From Anaerolineales bacterium (GTDB taxonomy: Bacteria; Chloroflexota; Anaerolineae; Anaerolineales; Villigracilaceae): a stretch of DNA of 64,000 nt. Below are positions 1 through 7,740 of this stretch, one piece after another; within the stretch, counting starts at the first letter, position 1, and the number at the start of each line of letters is the position of its first letter. Under the pieces are notes generated by a model that was not told where the DNA came from, made no database searches, and saw only the letters and a list, made by a program, of their open reading frames with translations. The stretch covers positions 806,001 through 870,000 of the forward strand of contig CP129480.1 of NCBI GenBank assembly GCA_030583885.1, given 5' to 3'. The position numbers and the translations under genes were made by a program.

Positions 1-166
1 AGACGGCTTCGCTCGGCGGCTTGAAGAAGTAAACAATGCGCGTGCGCAGGAGATCCACGCGTGTTGTGAGGCGGCTGTGCACCGGCGGCAGGTAGTAGAT
101 GCCGACGGCAAACAAAAGCCCAAGCGGGATCAGCCAGCGTTTGTTTATCTTTCCGAGTTTGTTCAT
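1..166 (-). CDS. membrane-anchored protein, N-terminal part only
   Basis: An ATG at 166 on the minus strand opens a frame that runs off the window. It begins MNKLGKINKRW and continues with one hydrophobic segment (roughly residues 12-26) and then a basic stretch, the pattern of an uncleaved N-terminal anchor or signal. About 55 residues are visible, with no domain in view. In related genomes this type of start can precede a secreted peptidase domain, but that is only an impression and cannot be tested here. The gene lies downstream of dnaK in the same direction, separated from it by a strong terminator, so it is probably its own transcription unit. Confidence 0.5.
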   Translation of the reverse strand, partial: MNKLGKINKRWLIPLGLLFAVGIYYLPPVHSRLTTRVDLLRTRIVYFFKPPSEAV

Positions 167-177
167 GAAAAGGATTA

Positions 178-218
178 TAAAACAAAAGACCCTAAAGGTT
201 TTTGGAACCTTTAGGGTC
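178..218 (-). terminator. rho-independent terminator of dnaK
   Basis: A perfect 13-bp inverted repeat (188-200 with 206-218) with a 5-nt loop lies 16 nt after the dnaK stop. It is followed on the minus strand by a T-rich run (178-187). Confidence 0.85.
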
Positions 219-233
219 TAATCTGGTTATTAT

Positions 234-2126
234 TTATTCCTTCACTTCGCCGTCAATTACGTCGCCGCTGGCAGAGCCGTGTGATGTGGACGGTCCGCCT
301 TCGGGCTGCGTCTGCGGCTGATCCTGCGCGTACAACTGCTGGCTGAGCGCGTGGAACGCCTGCTGAACCGCTTCGGATGCCTGCTGGATGCGGGCAAGGT
401 CGTCGCCCTGCGCGGCGGATTTGAGGTCGTTGATCTTGGTCTCGATCTCACCGCGTTCCACGGACGGAACCTTGTCGCCGAGGTCACGCAGGGCCTTCTC
501 GGTCTGGTAGACGAGATTGTCCGCGGTGTTTTTCACGTCGATCATTTCACGGCGTTTCTTGTCTGCGGCTTCATTCTGGCGGGCCTCCTGCACCATGCGT
601 TCGATGTCGTTCTTGTTCAGGTTGGTAGAGGCGGTGATGGTCACCTTTTGTTCCTTGCCGGTCGCCTTGTCTTTTGCGGCTACGTTCAAAATGCCGTTCG
701 CGTCAATGTCGAAGGTAACCTCCACCTGCGGGATGCCGCGCGGCGCCGGTGGAATTCCATCGAGGCGGAAGCGTCCAAGGCTCATGTTGTCATTTGCCAT
801 CGGGCGCTCGCCCTGCAGGACATGGATATCGACTGCGGTTTGATTATCCGCGGCGGTGGAATAGGTCTCGGTCTTGCGGACGGGGATGGTGGTATTCCGT
901 TCGATCATCACCGTCATGACACTGCCCATCGTTTCCACGCCGAGCGAGAGCGGGGTGACGTCGAGCAGGAGGATGTCCTTCACATCGCCGCCAAGCACGC
1001 CGCCCTGAATTGCCGCGCCAATGGCAACGACTTCATCGGGATTCACGCCCTTGTTCGGTTCCTTGCCGTCTGTCAGTTTGCGGACAAGTTCCTGCACCAT
1101 CGGCATGCGCGATGAACCGCCGACTAAAACAACTTCATCAAGTTTGTCGGCTGTCATGCCCGCATCCTTCAATGCAGACTCAAACGGAGTGCGGCAGCGC
1201 TGGAGCAGGTCCTCGGTCATCTGTTCGAATTTTGAGCGGCTGAGTTTTAACTGCAGGTGCTTCGGTCCGCTGGCATCGGCGGTGATGTATGGCAGGTTGA
1301 TCTCGGTTTCCATCACGGTGGAAAGCTCGATCTTTGCCTTCTCTGCGGCTTCGCGCAACCGCTGCAGCGCCTGTTTGTCTGCCCGCAGGTCGATGCCCTG
1401 ATCCTTTTTGAATTCGTCCGCCGCCCAGTTGGTGATCTTCTGGTCCCAGTCGTCGCCGCCGAGGTGGGTATCGCCGTGTGTGGACTTCACTTCGATCACG
1501 CCCTCGCCCACTTCAAGGATGGACACGTCGAACGTGCCGCCACCGAGGTCGAAGACGAGGATGGTTTCATTCTTCTTTTTATCCAGTCCATATGCCAGGG
1601 CGGAGGCCGTCGGCTCGTTGATGATGCGCAGCACTTCCAGTCCGGCGATCTTGCCCGCATCCTTGGTCGCCTGACGCTGGCTGTCGTTGAAATAGGCCGG
1701 TACGGTGATGACCGCCTGCGTGACCGCTTCGCCCAAATACGCTTCTGCATCGGACTTCAGCTTCCCCAGTATCATTGCGCTGATCTCCTGCGGGGAATAT
1801 TCCTTTCCGGTCACGGGTACTTTGACGCGCACATCGCCCGCCGGTCCCTGCACGACCTGATAGGGAACCATGCCGCGTTCCACACTGGTCTCGTCAAAGT
1901 GGCGCCCGATAAATCTTTTGATGGAATAGATGGTGTTATCTGCATTCACAACAGCCTGGCGTTTTGCGGTCTGCCCCACCATGCGTTCACCGTTCTTGTT
2001 GAACGCCACAACGGACGGGCAAAGCCGCCCGCCTTCCGCCGTCGTGATGACGGTCGGTGTGCCGCCTTCGATGACGGAGACAACGCTGTTGGTCGTGCCG
2101 AGGTCAATGCCTATGATTTTGCCCAT
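234..2126 (-). CDS. dnaK: molecular chaperone DnaK (Hsp70)
   Basis: Full-length 630-residue Hsp70. The N-terminal ATPase domain starts with [10 protein letters not shown] and has the phosphate motif [10 protein letters not shown] and the adenosine motif [10 protein letters not shown]. The substrate-binding domain follows the linker [11 protein letters not shown]. The lid and a Gln/Gly-rich tail end in DGEVKE. DnaK binds exposed hydrophobic segments of client proteins in the cytoplasm in an ATP-driven cycle with DnaJ and GrpE. A ribosome-binding site AAGGAG lies 8 nt before the ATG. Neither grpE nor dnaJ is adjacent, and no CIRCE operator is visible upstream, so this copy is not part of a classical hrcA-grpE-dnaK-dnaJ operon. 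It may be a second copy or simply detached. The identification is certain. Confidence 0.98.
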   Translation of the reverse strand: MGKIIGIDLGTTNSVVSVIEGGTPTVITTAEGGRLCPSVVAFNKNGERMVGQTAKRQAVVNADNTIYSIKRFIGRHFDETSVERGMVPYQVVQGPAGDVRVKVPVTGKEYSPQEISAMILGKLKSDAEAYLGEAVTQAVITVPAYFNDSQRQATKDAGKIAGLEVLRIINEPTASALAYGLDKKKNETILVFDLGGGTFDVSILEVGEGVIEVKSTHGDTHLGGDDWDQKITNWAADEFKKDQGIDLRADKQALQRLREAAEKAKIELSTVMETEINLPYITADASGPKHLQLKLSRSKFEQMTEDLLQRCRTPFESALKDAGMTADKLDEVVLVGGSSRMPMVQELVRKLTDGKEPNKGVNPDEVVAIGAAIQGGVLGGDVKDILLLDVTPLSLGVETMGSVMTVMIERNTTIPVRKTETYSTAADNQTAVDIHVLQGERPMANDNMSLGRFRLDGIPPAPRGIPQVEVTFDIDANGILNVAAKDKATGKEQKVTITASTNLNKNDIERMVQEARQNEAADKKRREMIDVKNTADNLVYQTEKALRDLGDKVPSVERGEIETKINDLKSAAQGDDLARIQQASEAVQQAFHALSQQLYAQDQPQTQPEGGPSTSHGSASGDVIDGEVKE

Positions 2127-2214
2127 TTTTAGAACTCCTTACTCATGGTTTTCAATACCTGAATCTTAAACGAAATATGCAAGAATCCTGTTAACGGCGC
2201 GTAGGTTTTTAATC

Positions 2215-2241
2215 AAAAAAACCGTCCCGTACCCGGGACGG
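2215..2241 (-). terminator. terminator after the 2256-3002 lipoprotein gene
   Basis: An 8-bp GC-rich stem (2222-2229 with 2234-2241) has a 4-nt loop and is followed on the minus strand by seven T residues. It separates the lipoprotein gene from dnaK. Confidence 0.8.
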
Positions 2242-2255
2242 CTCAAAACATGATG

Positions 2256-3002
2256 TCACTTCTCGTTAACGGTTACCCATGCCAGGGATGCCGTCATCGG
2301 CGTTTCCTTGAAGGAAGATACCGTGATGCCGATATTTCCCTCTGTCAGCCCATAGTTGGTGACCTCCAACCTGCGGATGAGGGCATCGTTCACATAAAGG
2401 AAGATGAAGTTATCCTGGCAGGAAAGTCCAATTTCGTAATTCAAACTGCCGGCATTTAAATGTCCGCTTCTGTCCGTGATGATGGGAACATATTTTGCAA
2501 TGCCCGGCGCCAGCCATTGACCATGGAGCGCGCTGTATGTCCCGTCACTTGCGACATTGTATTCAAACCAGCCTTTCGATTCATCATAGCGGCAGATCAA
2601 GCCAGCCGAGCCCGTTGGGTTGGCGGATATTTTTGCGCGGATGAAGACATTTGCGTAGCTGTGCGCATTGTGGATGCCGATCGACCAGGTGTCGGGAGTT
2701 GAGATGTCAATGCGGAGGGCGTTATCCTCAAAAAGGAGGGTGGCTTCACTCAATCCCCCGCTTTGGAGGAATTCCCAATAGGGTGACCCTGTATCAAATT
2801 CGTCAGTGAAGAAGTATGGAGGCGGTTCAGGCGTGGGAGAGGCAGCAATACTTGTGGGGATATCCAGGTTGGGCGAGGCAGGGGTTGGTGTGGGGGAATC
2901 CGTCTGCGCTGGGGCAGATTCGGCAGTTGGCGCAGGAGTTGCAGGCATATTGCAGGCCGAGCCCAGGAGCAGGAGGCACCCAATAAAAAAAACTTTTTTC
3001 AT
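2256..3002 (-). CDS. lipoprotein with a concanavalin-like domain
   Basis: I place the start at 3002: MKKVFFIGC and a lipobox LGSAC follow directly, and AAGGCGG lies just upstream. A longer frame back to 3032 would put ten extra residues before the signal. The 248-residue product has a lipidated Cys, a Pro/Thr/Ala-rich linker to about residue 60, and then a globular domain beginning FTDEFDTGSPYWEF. That opening is typical of LamG or family-16-like beta-sandwich domains, which often bind carbohydrate. No catalytic motif was recognised. It is probably a surface protein tethered to the outer leaflet; its ligand is unknown. Confidence 0.7.
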   Translation of the reverse strand: MKKVFFIGCLLLLGSACNMPATPAPTAESAPAQTDSPTPTPASPNLDIPTSIAASPTPEPPPYFFTDEFDTGSPYWEFLQSGGLSEATLLFEDNALRIDISTPDTWSIGIHNAHSYANVFIRAKISANPTGSAGLICRYDESKGWFEYNVASDGTYSALHGQWLAPGIAKYVPIITDRSGHLNAGSLNYEIGLSCQDNFIFLYVNDALIRRLEVTNYGLTEGNIGITVSSFKETPMTASLAWVTVNEK

Positions 3003-3028
3003 GCCGCCTTTTATATCACAAGACGGGG

Positions 3029-3252
3029 TCAATCGCAGCGGAGAACGCCGGGGGAGCGGTCAATCTGATCAACGATGATTCCCCGCCACATGATAAGGAC
3101 GAGGAACAGGAAAACGATTCTGGCCGGCAGGCTGGAAGGATGTGCCAGAGGATTGCCACCCGTCTATTGACCAGTTCAAGGAGAATGAATGGGAGCGCAG
3201 GTAGAAAACCAAGGACCACTGCGGGTTTAAGGTCGGAGAATGTGTTTTTCAT
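3029..3252 (-). pseudogene. decayed small membrane-protein gene
   Basis: From the ATG at 3252 the frame reads MKNTFSDLKPAVVLGFLPAL and on to VNRR, a plausible first membrane helix. It then becomes Cys/Ser-rich and hydrophilic. A second frame resumes a hydrophobic helix, RIVFLFLVLIMW, followed by GIIVDQ, and stops at 3029-3031. The two halves are in different frames and very close together. They look like the two ends of a roughly 100-residue, multi-helix protein that has lost its middle by a frame-disrupting deletion. I recall similar intact small proteins in related Chloroflexota, but that comparison is from memory. The remnant lies 26 bp upstream of the lipoprotein gene. Confidence 0.5.
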
Positions 3253-3306
3253 GTGAGCCTTCATATAAACACTCATTGCCCAGCATAATGACTGGGCAAT
3301 GGGCAA

Positions 3307-3687
3307 GGTGGAGATGGCGGGAATTGAACCCGCGTCCGAAAGATTCGACCCTCGGAAATCTACGAGCGTAGCCTGCCGCTATTCGTCATCACAGACACCC
3401 CGGCGGGCTGGTAAGCCTGTGACCATCTGCTGGTCTTTCGCGCGCTTAGCAGAATCACGCGCGGCACTCTATCATTGTCTCGCCCGGTCCGTCACCGGGT
3501 AGAGGACGAGGACGGCGGACGCAGCCTCCTAGGAGGCTGAACTGTTAGCTCTCACCTTAGGCGGCGAGGGGCATGGCAGCGTAAGTGCGGTTGTTGGCAC
3601 TTGATTGTTTGCACTGATTTATCGAGGTCGGTGCGCGCTCGGCTCGCATTCCGGAACCAGCCTCTCCCGTCGAAGCCTGTCATCCCC
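3307..3687 (-). ncRNA. ssrA: transfer-messenger RNA (tmRNA)
   Basis: On the minus strand the RNA starts GGGGATGACAGG at 3687 and ends with a T-arm GGGTTCAATTCCCGCC and an acceptor CATCTCC that pairs with the 5' end (one G-U). The discriminator is A at 3309; the genome continues CCT, so the terminal A of CCA is not encoded. The tag reading frame (3598 to 3557) reads ANNRTYAAMPLAA and then TAA. tmRNA rescues stalled ribosomes and marks the truncated peptide for ClpXP-type proteases. The tail PLAA is a variant of the usual ALAA. Short reading frames on the opposite strand here are not genes. Confidence 0.96.
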
Positions 3688-3736
3688 AAGGCTTGGGAAC
3701 TTTCCCAGATGACGAGAAACGTCCCGTTGCTTATTC

Positions 3737-3745
3737 ATTATAGCA
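3737..3745 (-). promoter_or_regulatory. extended -10 promoter for ssrA
   Basis: On the minus strand the sequence TGCTATAAT lies 50 nt upstream of the mature tmRNA 5' end. No good -35 was found, as is common for extended -10 promoters. The RNA between here and 3687 would be removed by RNase P. Confidence 0.55.
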
Positions 3746-3771
3746 TAACGCCATTAATGAAGCGTTAGAAC

Positions 3772-3800
3772 TTGTCCGTTATACCTGTTTGTGCTAGACT
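3772..3800 (+). promoter_or_regulatory. sigma-70 type promoter of the receiver/sirtuin/kinase operon
   Basis: TTGTCC (3772-3777), a 17-nt spacer and TAGACT (3795-3800). The expected start of transcription, about 3807, supports translation from the ATG at 3821 and not from the GTG at 3791. Confidence 0.6.
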
Positions 3801-3820
3801 TGCTTGGAAGCAGAGGAAAC

Positions 3821-4984
3821 ATGGCTGAAAAAATCCTGATTATTGATGATGATGTGGATACTTTAAGACTTGTCGGGTTGATGCTGCAGAGGCAGGGCTA
3901 TCAGATCATTGCGGCTTCCAACGGTTCGCAGGGGCTGGCGAAGGCATTGGAGGAGCGCCCGAATCTCATCCTGCTGGATGTCATGATGCCGGACATGGAT
4001 GGGTATGAGGTCACGCGTCGTCTGCGCAAGAATCCTGCAACCGTGGCCATTCCCATTTTAATGTTCACTGCCAAATCGCAGCTGGACGACAAGGTGTCCG
4101 GGTTTGAGGTCGGGGCGGATGATTACCTGACCAAGCCCACGCATCCCACTGAATTGCAATCGCACGTCAAGGCGCTGCTGGCGCGCGCGGCTCCAAGGGA
4201 TCCGGGCGGGCTTGCCACTGCCATACTCGAGCATCGCGGCTACATCATCGGCGTGCTTTCCGCGCGCGGCGGACTGGGCGTCTCTTCGCTGGCTTCCAAT
4301 CTGGCGGCGGCGTTGTTTACCCGCGTCCAAGCGGATGTGATTCTGGCTGAACTCACGCCGGGACAGGGGACACTCGCCACGGATTTGGGTATCCCGAACC
4401 AGAAAGACCTTACCGAGATGCTGCAAGGCACGCCGGTTGAAGTGACGCGCGAGAAAGTGCAATCCTCCCTCGTACAGCATGCTTCCGGTATAAAGTTTCT
4501 TCCGGCTTCTGAGAAACCAAGCGATGTGACCTTGATCTCGCAGGTACATAACTACGAAGCACTGACCGCCCGCCTGGGTTCGCTTGCCCGCTTCGTTGTC
4601 CTGGACCTTGGAATTGGTCTGCCAAATTTTGTGCAGAAACTCCTTCCACTCTGCCACGAGCGCCTGGTTGTGGTGGAGGGTACGCCGGGCACCATTCAAC
4701 ACACCAAACTGTTAATTGATGAGATCGCGGGGTTGAACATCGACCGCAAGACCGTCAGTGTTGTCTTGAACAACCGTCAGCGTACCGAGGCGCAGATGCC
4801 GTGGACACAGGTCCAGGAAAAACTGGGTCATTCGATTGCTGCCACATTGACCCCCGCCCCGGAACTATTCCTGCAAGCCGTGCGTTTACAGACAACCGCT
4901 GTGATGGCTCAACCGACGAACATGACCTCCCAGCAGTTCATGAAACTTGCAGATGTGGTCATTGAGCGCGAAAAGGCGCGATGA
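3821..4984 (+). CDS. receiver domain fused to a TadZ/CpaE-like ATPase
   Basis: Residues 1-125 form a CheY-like receiver: acidic triplet DDD at 9-11, phosphoacceptor D53 in LLDVMMPDMDG, and the conserved K in LTKP. From about residue 139 comes a MinD/ParA-like domain whose P-loop reads ARGGLGVSSLASN. The catalytic lysines of the Walker A box are replaced, as in TadZ/CpaE proteins, which localise pilus or other polar machinery. The start at 3821 is supported by GAGG at 4 nt spacing. The stop overlaps the next ATG (ATGA), so translation is coupled to the sirtuin. No tad pilus genes are in the window, so this may be a stand-alone positioning or signalling ATPase. Confidence 0.85.
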   Translation: MAEKILIIDDDVDTLRLVGLMLQRQGYQIIAASNGSQGLAKALEERPNLILLDVMMPDMDGYEVTRRLRKNPATVAIPILMFTAKSQLDDKVSGFEVGADDYLTKPTHPTELQSHVKALLARAAPRDPGGLATAILEHRGYIIGVLSARGGLGVSSLASNLAAALFTRVQADVILAELTPGQGTLATDLGIPNQKDLTEMLQGTPVEVTREKVQSSLVQHASGIKFLPASEKPSDVTLISQVHNYEALTARLGSLARFVVLDLGIGLPNFVQKLLPLCHERLVVVEGTPGTIQHTKLLIDEIAGLNIDRKTVSVVLNNRQRTEAQMPWTQVQEKLGHSIAATLTPAPELFLQAVRLQTTAVMAQPTNMTSQQFMKLADVVIEREKAR

Positions 4985-5757
4985 TCACCTTTTCTTCACA
5001 GACGCAGACCAACATCGAATTTGCCGCGGACTTGTTCCGCCAGTCCAAACATGCCGTTGCGCTGACAGGTGCCGGGCTTTCCACTCCGTCAGGGATTCCG
5101 GATTTTCGCTCCACGGGAACAGGCTTATGGTCCAAGGATGAACCGCTGGATGCGGCTTCCCTGAACACCTTTCGCACCCGGCCCGAGCGTTTTTTTGAGT
5201 GGTTCCGCCCGCTGGCGGGTCAGATTTTCCATGCCGAGCCGAATCCAGCACATTTCGCACTGGCCGAACTGGAAAAAGCGGGTCATGTACAATCCCTCAT
5301 CACCCAGAATATTGACATGCTGCACCAAAAGGCCGGCTCAAAAACGGTAATTGAGATGCACGGCACACTGCAAACGTTAACCTGTTCGCAGTGTTATCAT
5401 CAGGTACAGGCAGAGCCTTACCTTGGTCCTTTTGTGGAGACGGGCGAGATCCCACACTGCCCACGGTGTGGACAAATTCTCAAGCCGGATGTGATCCTGT
5501 TTGGCGAACAATTGCCGCAGGCAGCCTGGTTCCAGGCACAAAAGGGAGCGCGTCATTGCGACCTGATTCTGGTTGCCGGTTCCTCTTTGGAGGTCCTGCC
5601 TGTGGCAGGGCTGCCCATGCAAGCGCTGGATCGAGGCGCCCACCTGATCATTATTAACAATACGCCGACGTATTTGAATGTCCGTGCGGATGTGGCCATC
5701 CTTGATGATGTGGCAGAGATCATCCCTGCGATTACGGAGAGAGTGCTGCGTGGCTGA
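4981..5757 (+). CDS. NAD-dependent protein deacylase, sirtuin family
   Basis: 258 residues with the complete sirtuin set: NAD-binding GAGLSTPSGIPDFRS near the N-terminus, TQNIDMLH, catalytic His in EMHGT, a zinc site CSQC...CPRC, and VAGSSLEVLP and INNTPT toward the end. Sirtuins remove acyl groups from protein lysines, consuming NAD. It is encoded between a receiver-ATPase and a histidine kinase, with start and stop codons overlapping on both sides, so the three proteins are made together. That could mean acylation state feeds into this signalling module, which is an inference. CobB-like enzymes have the same motifs; the acyl preference cannot be read. Confidence 0.93.
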   Translation: MITFSSQTQTNIEFAADLFRQSKHAVALTGAGLSTPSGIPDFRSTGTGLWSKDEPLDAASLNTFRTRPERFFEWFRPLAGQIFHAEPNPAHFALAELEKAGHVQSLITQNIDMLHQKAGSKTVIEMHGTLQTLTCSQCYHQVQAEPYLGPFVETGEIPHCPRCGQILKPDVILFGEQLPQAAWFQAQKGARHCDLILVAGSSLEVLPVAGLPMQALDRGAHLIIINNTPTYLNVRADVAILDDVAEIIPAITERVLRG

Positions 5758-6997
5758 GATAAAAACCGAGCGGCTGGACGGCTACCGCCGTCTGATCGAC
5801 ATTGCGCGAGACCTCGCCTCCACACTGGACCTGGACATTTTGCTCTCGCGAATTGTCCATGCAGCGGCTGAGATCAGCGGCGCCGAAGCCGCCTCCATTT
5901 TGTTGTATGATGACACCTCGCGTCAGTTGTATTTTCAGGTCTCCACAAATCTGGATGAATCCACCCGGCGAGGTTTGGTGGTCCCGCTCGAGGGAAGCAT
6001 TGCAGGCTGGATCGTGAACAACCGCAAGCCGGTCCGCATTGCAAACGCACATGATGATCCCCGTTTCTTCTCCAATGTGGAGACGACCACGGGATTTCCA
6101 ACCCAATCGCTGCTCGGAATCCCGCTGGTTACCAAAAATAAAATTGTCGGGGTCCTGGAGGCGTTGAATAAACACGGCGGAAAGTTCACCGATACGGACG
6201 AATCCATGCTCCTGGTATTGGGGGCGCAGGCAGCGGTTGCGATTGAGAATGCACGTTTGTTCCAGCAGTCTGACCTGATTTCCGAATTTGTCCACGAATT
6301 GCGCACGCCGCTTTCTTCCCTCAGTACTGCCACGTATCTGCTTTTGCGCCCTGAGATGTCACAGGAACAGCGCGATCAGATCATCAACAGCATTCATAAC
6401 GAGACCATGCGTCTGAATGCGCTGGCATCCTCGTTCCTGGACCTGGCGAGACTCGAATCAGGCCGGGTGCAATTCCGCAACACGCTCTTTAGCGTTGCGG
6501 ATTTGATGTATGAATGCAGGGATGTGATGGCAACCAAGGCGCAGGATGAGAATATTCAGCTCCGCGTGGAATCGCCGGATGGGCTTCCCCTGCTCGAAGC
6601 GGACAGGGACAAGATCAAACAGGTGTTTTTGAATTTATTGAGCAATGCCATAAAATACAACCGCCCCAACGGCACGGTCATGCTGCGCGCGGAGGCAAAA
6701 GAGAACGAACTGGCGCTCTATATTCAAGATACAGGTGTGGGCATCCCCGATGAAGCGGTGCCGCATTTGTTTGAGAAGTTCTACCGCGTGCGGGAGCACG
6801 AATCACGGGCATCCGGCACAGGGCTTGGACTGTCCATCTGCAAGCAGATTATCCATGGGCACGGCGGACGCATGGAAGTGAAGAGCAAGATCGGGGTGGG
6901 GACGGTGTTCACGATCTTTTTGCCCAGATCAACCAGGACTCAGCCTCGTGTGGGCGATGCAAAAGATGCGCCCAAAAAGAGTAGTAAGAAAGGGTGA
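5750..6997 (+). CDS. soluble GAF-domain histidine kinase
   Basis: The start is GTG at 5750, with GGAGAG upstream, overlapping the sirtuin stop by 8 nt; a longer frame inside the sirtuin gene is ignored. The 415-residue protein has a GAF domain (about 15-170), a HisKA box FVHELRTPLSSLS with phosphoacceptor near H182, and a HATPase domain with NLLSNAIKYN, DTGVGIP and GTGLGLSI. There are no membrane helices, so it senses a cytoplasmic signal. Its partner may be the receiver encoded at the head of the same operon. The tail is basic and Ser/Lys-rich. Confidence 0.9.
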   Translation: MAEIKTERLDGYRRLIDIARDLASTLDLDILLSRIVHAAAEISGAEAASILLYDDTSRQLYFQVSTNLDESTRRGLVVPLEGSIAGWIVNNRKPVRIANAHDDPRFFSNVETTTGFPTQSLLGIPLVTKNKIVGVLEALNKHGGKFTDTDESMLLVLGAQAAVAIENARLFQQSDLISEFVHELRTPLSSLSTATYLLLRPEMSQEQRDQIINSIHNETMRLNALASSFLDLARLESGRVQFRNTLFSVADLMYECRDVMATKAQDENIQLRVESPDGLPLLEADRDKIKQVFLNLLSNAIKYNRPNGTVMLRAEAKENELALYIQDTGVGIPDEAVPHLFEKFYRVREHESRASGTGLGLSICKQIIHGHGGRMEVKSKIGVGTVFTIFLPRSTRTQPRVGDAKDAPKKSSKKG

Positions 6998-6998
6998 T

Positions 6999-7027
6999 TT
7001 GACTTTTTAGCGCGAAGATTGTACACT
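6999..7027 (+). promoter_or_regulatory. promoter of the FHA protein gene
   Basis: TTGACT (6999-7004), 17-nt spacer, TACACT (7022-7027). It begins 2 nt after the kinase stop, so the FHA gene has its own promoter. Confidence 0.6.
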
Positions 7028-7064
7028 AGGTAAAATCATTTTTACGTTATCCCGGAGGAAGAAG

Positions 7065-7622
7065 ATGGCACAGTTCCAGTTTGTTATGAGGTCGGGCCCC
7101 ACCCCAGGCGTGACCTTCCCGCTTGATGGGGACCAGCTCACCATTGGGCGTGATTCGTCCAACGGGGTTGCGATTAACGACGCCGAAGTTTCACGCAAGC
7201 ATTCCCGTCTTTCCTTTCAAGGCGGCAAGTACGTTATTGAGGACCTTGGCTCCACCAACGGCACGTTTGTGAATGGACAGCGTCTTGCGGGCCCTGTGGT
7301 ACTGAAAGCCGGGGATGTGGTCTCACTTGGTGAACAAATCGTCCTGATGTATGACGCGATCAATATGGACCCCGGCGCGACTGTTGCGGTCTCCCGCAAG
7401 GCGGTGCAGGCGCCGCCCGCCCAGCCGGCCTATGCGGCTGCACCAGCGCCTGCGTACGTTCCGCCTCCATCCGCCCCCATGAACAGCAAGAAAACGAACA
7501 TGACCCCGATTTTCATCGGCGGCGGTGTTTTCCTCTTCATCTGCCTTTGCGCCGGTTTCTTCTGGTGGGTGGATGCGACCTTCCGCTGGTGTGTCTTCTT
7601 CCCCTTTATCGCTGGCTGTTGA
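7065..7622 (+). CDS. FHA-domain protein with a C-terminal membrane helix
   Basis: 185 residues. The forkhead-associated domain spans about 20-100, with the phosphothreonine-binding signature IGRDSSNGVAI, SRKHSRL and LGSTNGTFVNG. An Ala/Pro-rich linker follows (about 110-145), then one membrane helix near the C-terminus ending in FIAGC. FHA domains bind phosphothreonine on partner proteins, so this is likely a membrane-tethered adaptor for Ser/Thr kinase signalling; no such kinase lies in the window. AGGAAGAAG gives a ribosome-binding site. A terminator follows. Confidence 0.88.
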   Translation: MAQFQFVMRSGPTPGVTFPLDGDQLTIGRDSSNGVAINDAEVSRKHSRLSFQGGKYVIEDLGSTNGTFVNGQRLAGPVVLKAGDVVSLGEQIVLMYDAINMDPGATVAVSRKAVQAPPAQPAYAAAPAPAYVPPPSAPMNSKKTNMTPIFIGGGVFLFICLCAGFFWWVDATFRWCVFFPFIAGC

Positions 7623-7635
7623 TCAACATCCAATC

Positions 7636-7672
7636 ACGCCCCGTGAGTTATCTCTCGCGGGGCGTTTTCTTT
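7636..7672 (+). terminator. terminator after the FHA gene
   Basis: An 8-bp GC stem (7636-7643 with 7658-7665), extended by imperfect pairs, is followed by TTTTCTTTT on the plus strand. Confidence 0.8.
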
Positions 7673-7689
7673 TGGATTGGATGTTTTTG

Positions 7690-7717
7690 TTGTAAAATTT
7701 TCCATCTTTGATACAAT
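7690..7717 (+). promoter_or_regulatory. promoter of the AI-2E family gene
   Basis: TTGTAA (7690-7695), 16-nt spacer, TACAAT (7712-7717), 23 nt before the start codon. Confidence 0.5.
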
Positions 7718-7740
7718 CGAATGACGAAAGCTGAAATGGA

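Noticed and set aside
351..1115. 254-residue frame opposite the dnaK C-terminal half
   Set aside because: Same reason; composition is a mirror of dnaK codons.
1257..2132. 291-residue open frame antisense to dnaK
   Set aside because: Long antisense frames opposite hsp70 genes are a known by-product of their codon use. No ribosome-binding site and no recognisable protein features were seen.
2127..2250. CIRCE heat-shock operator upstream of dnaK
   Set aside because: No TTAGCACTC-N9-GAGTGCTAA-like repeat was found in the gap.
3299..3502. Frame across the tmRNA 3' part
   Set aside because: It lies entirely on the complement of tmRNA structure; the RNA gene explains the sequence.
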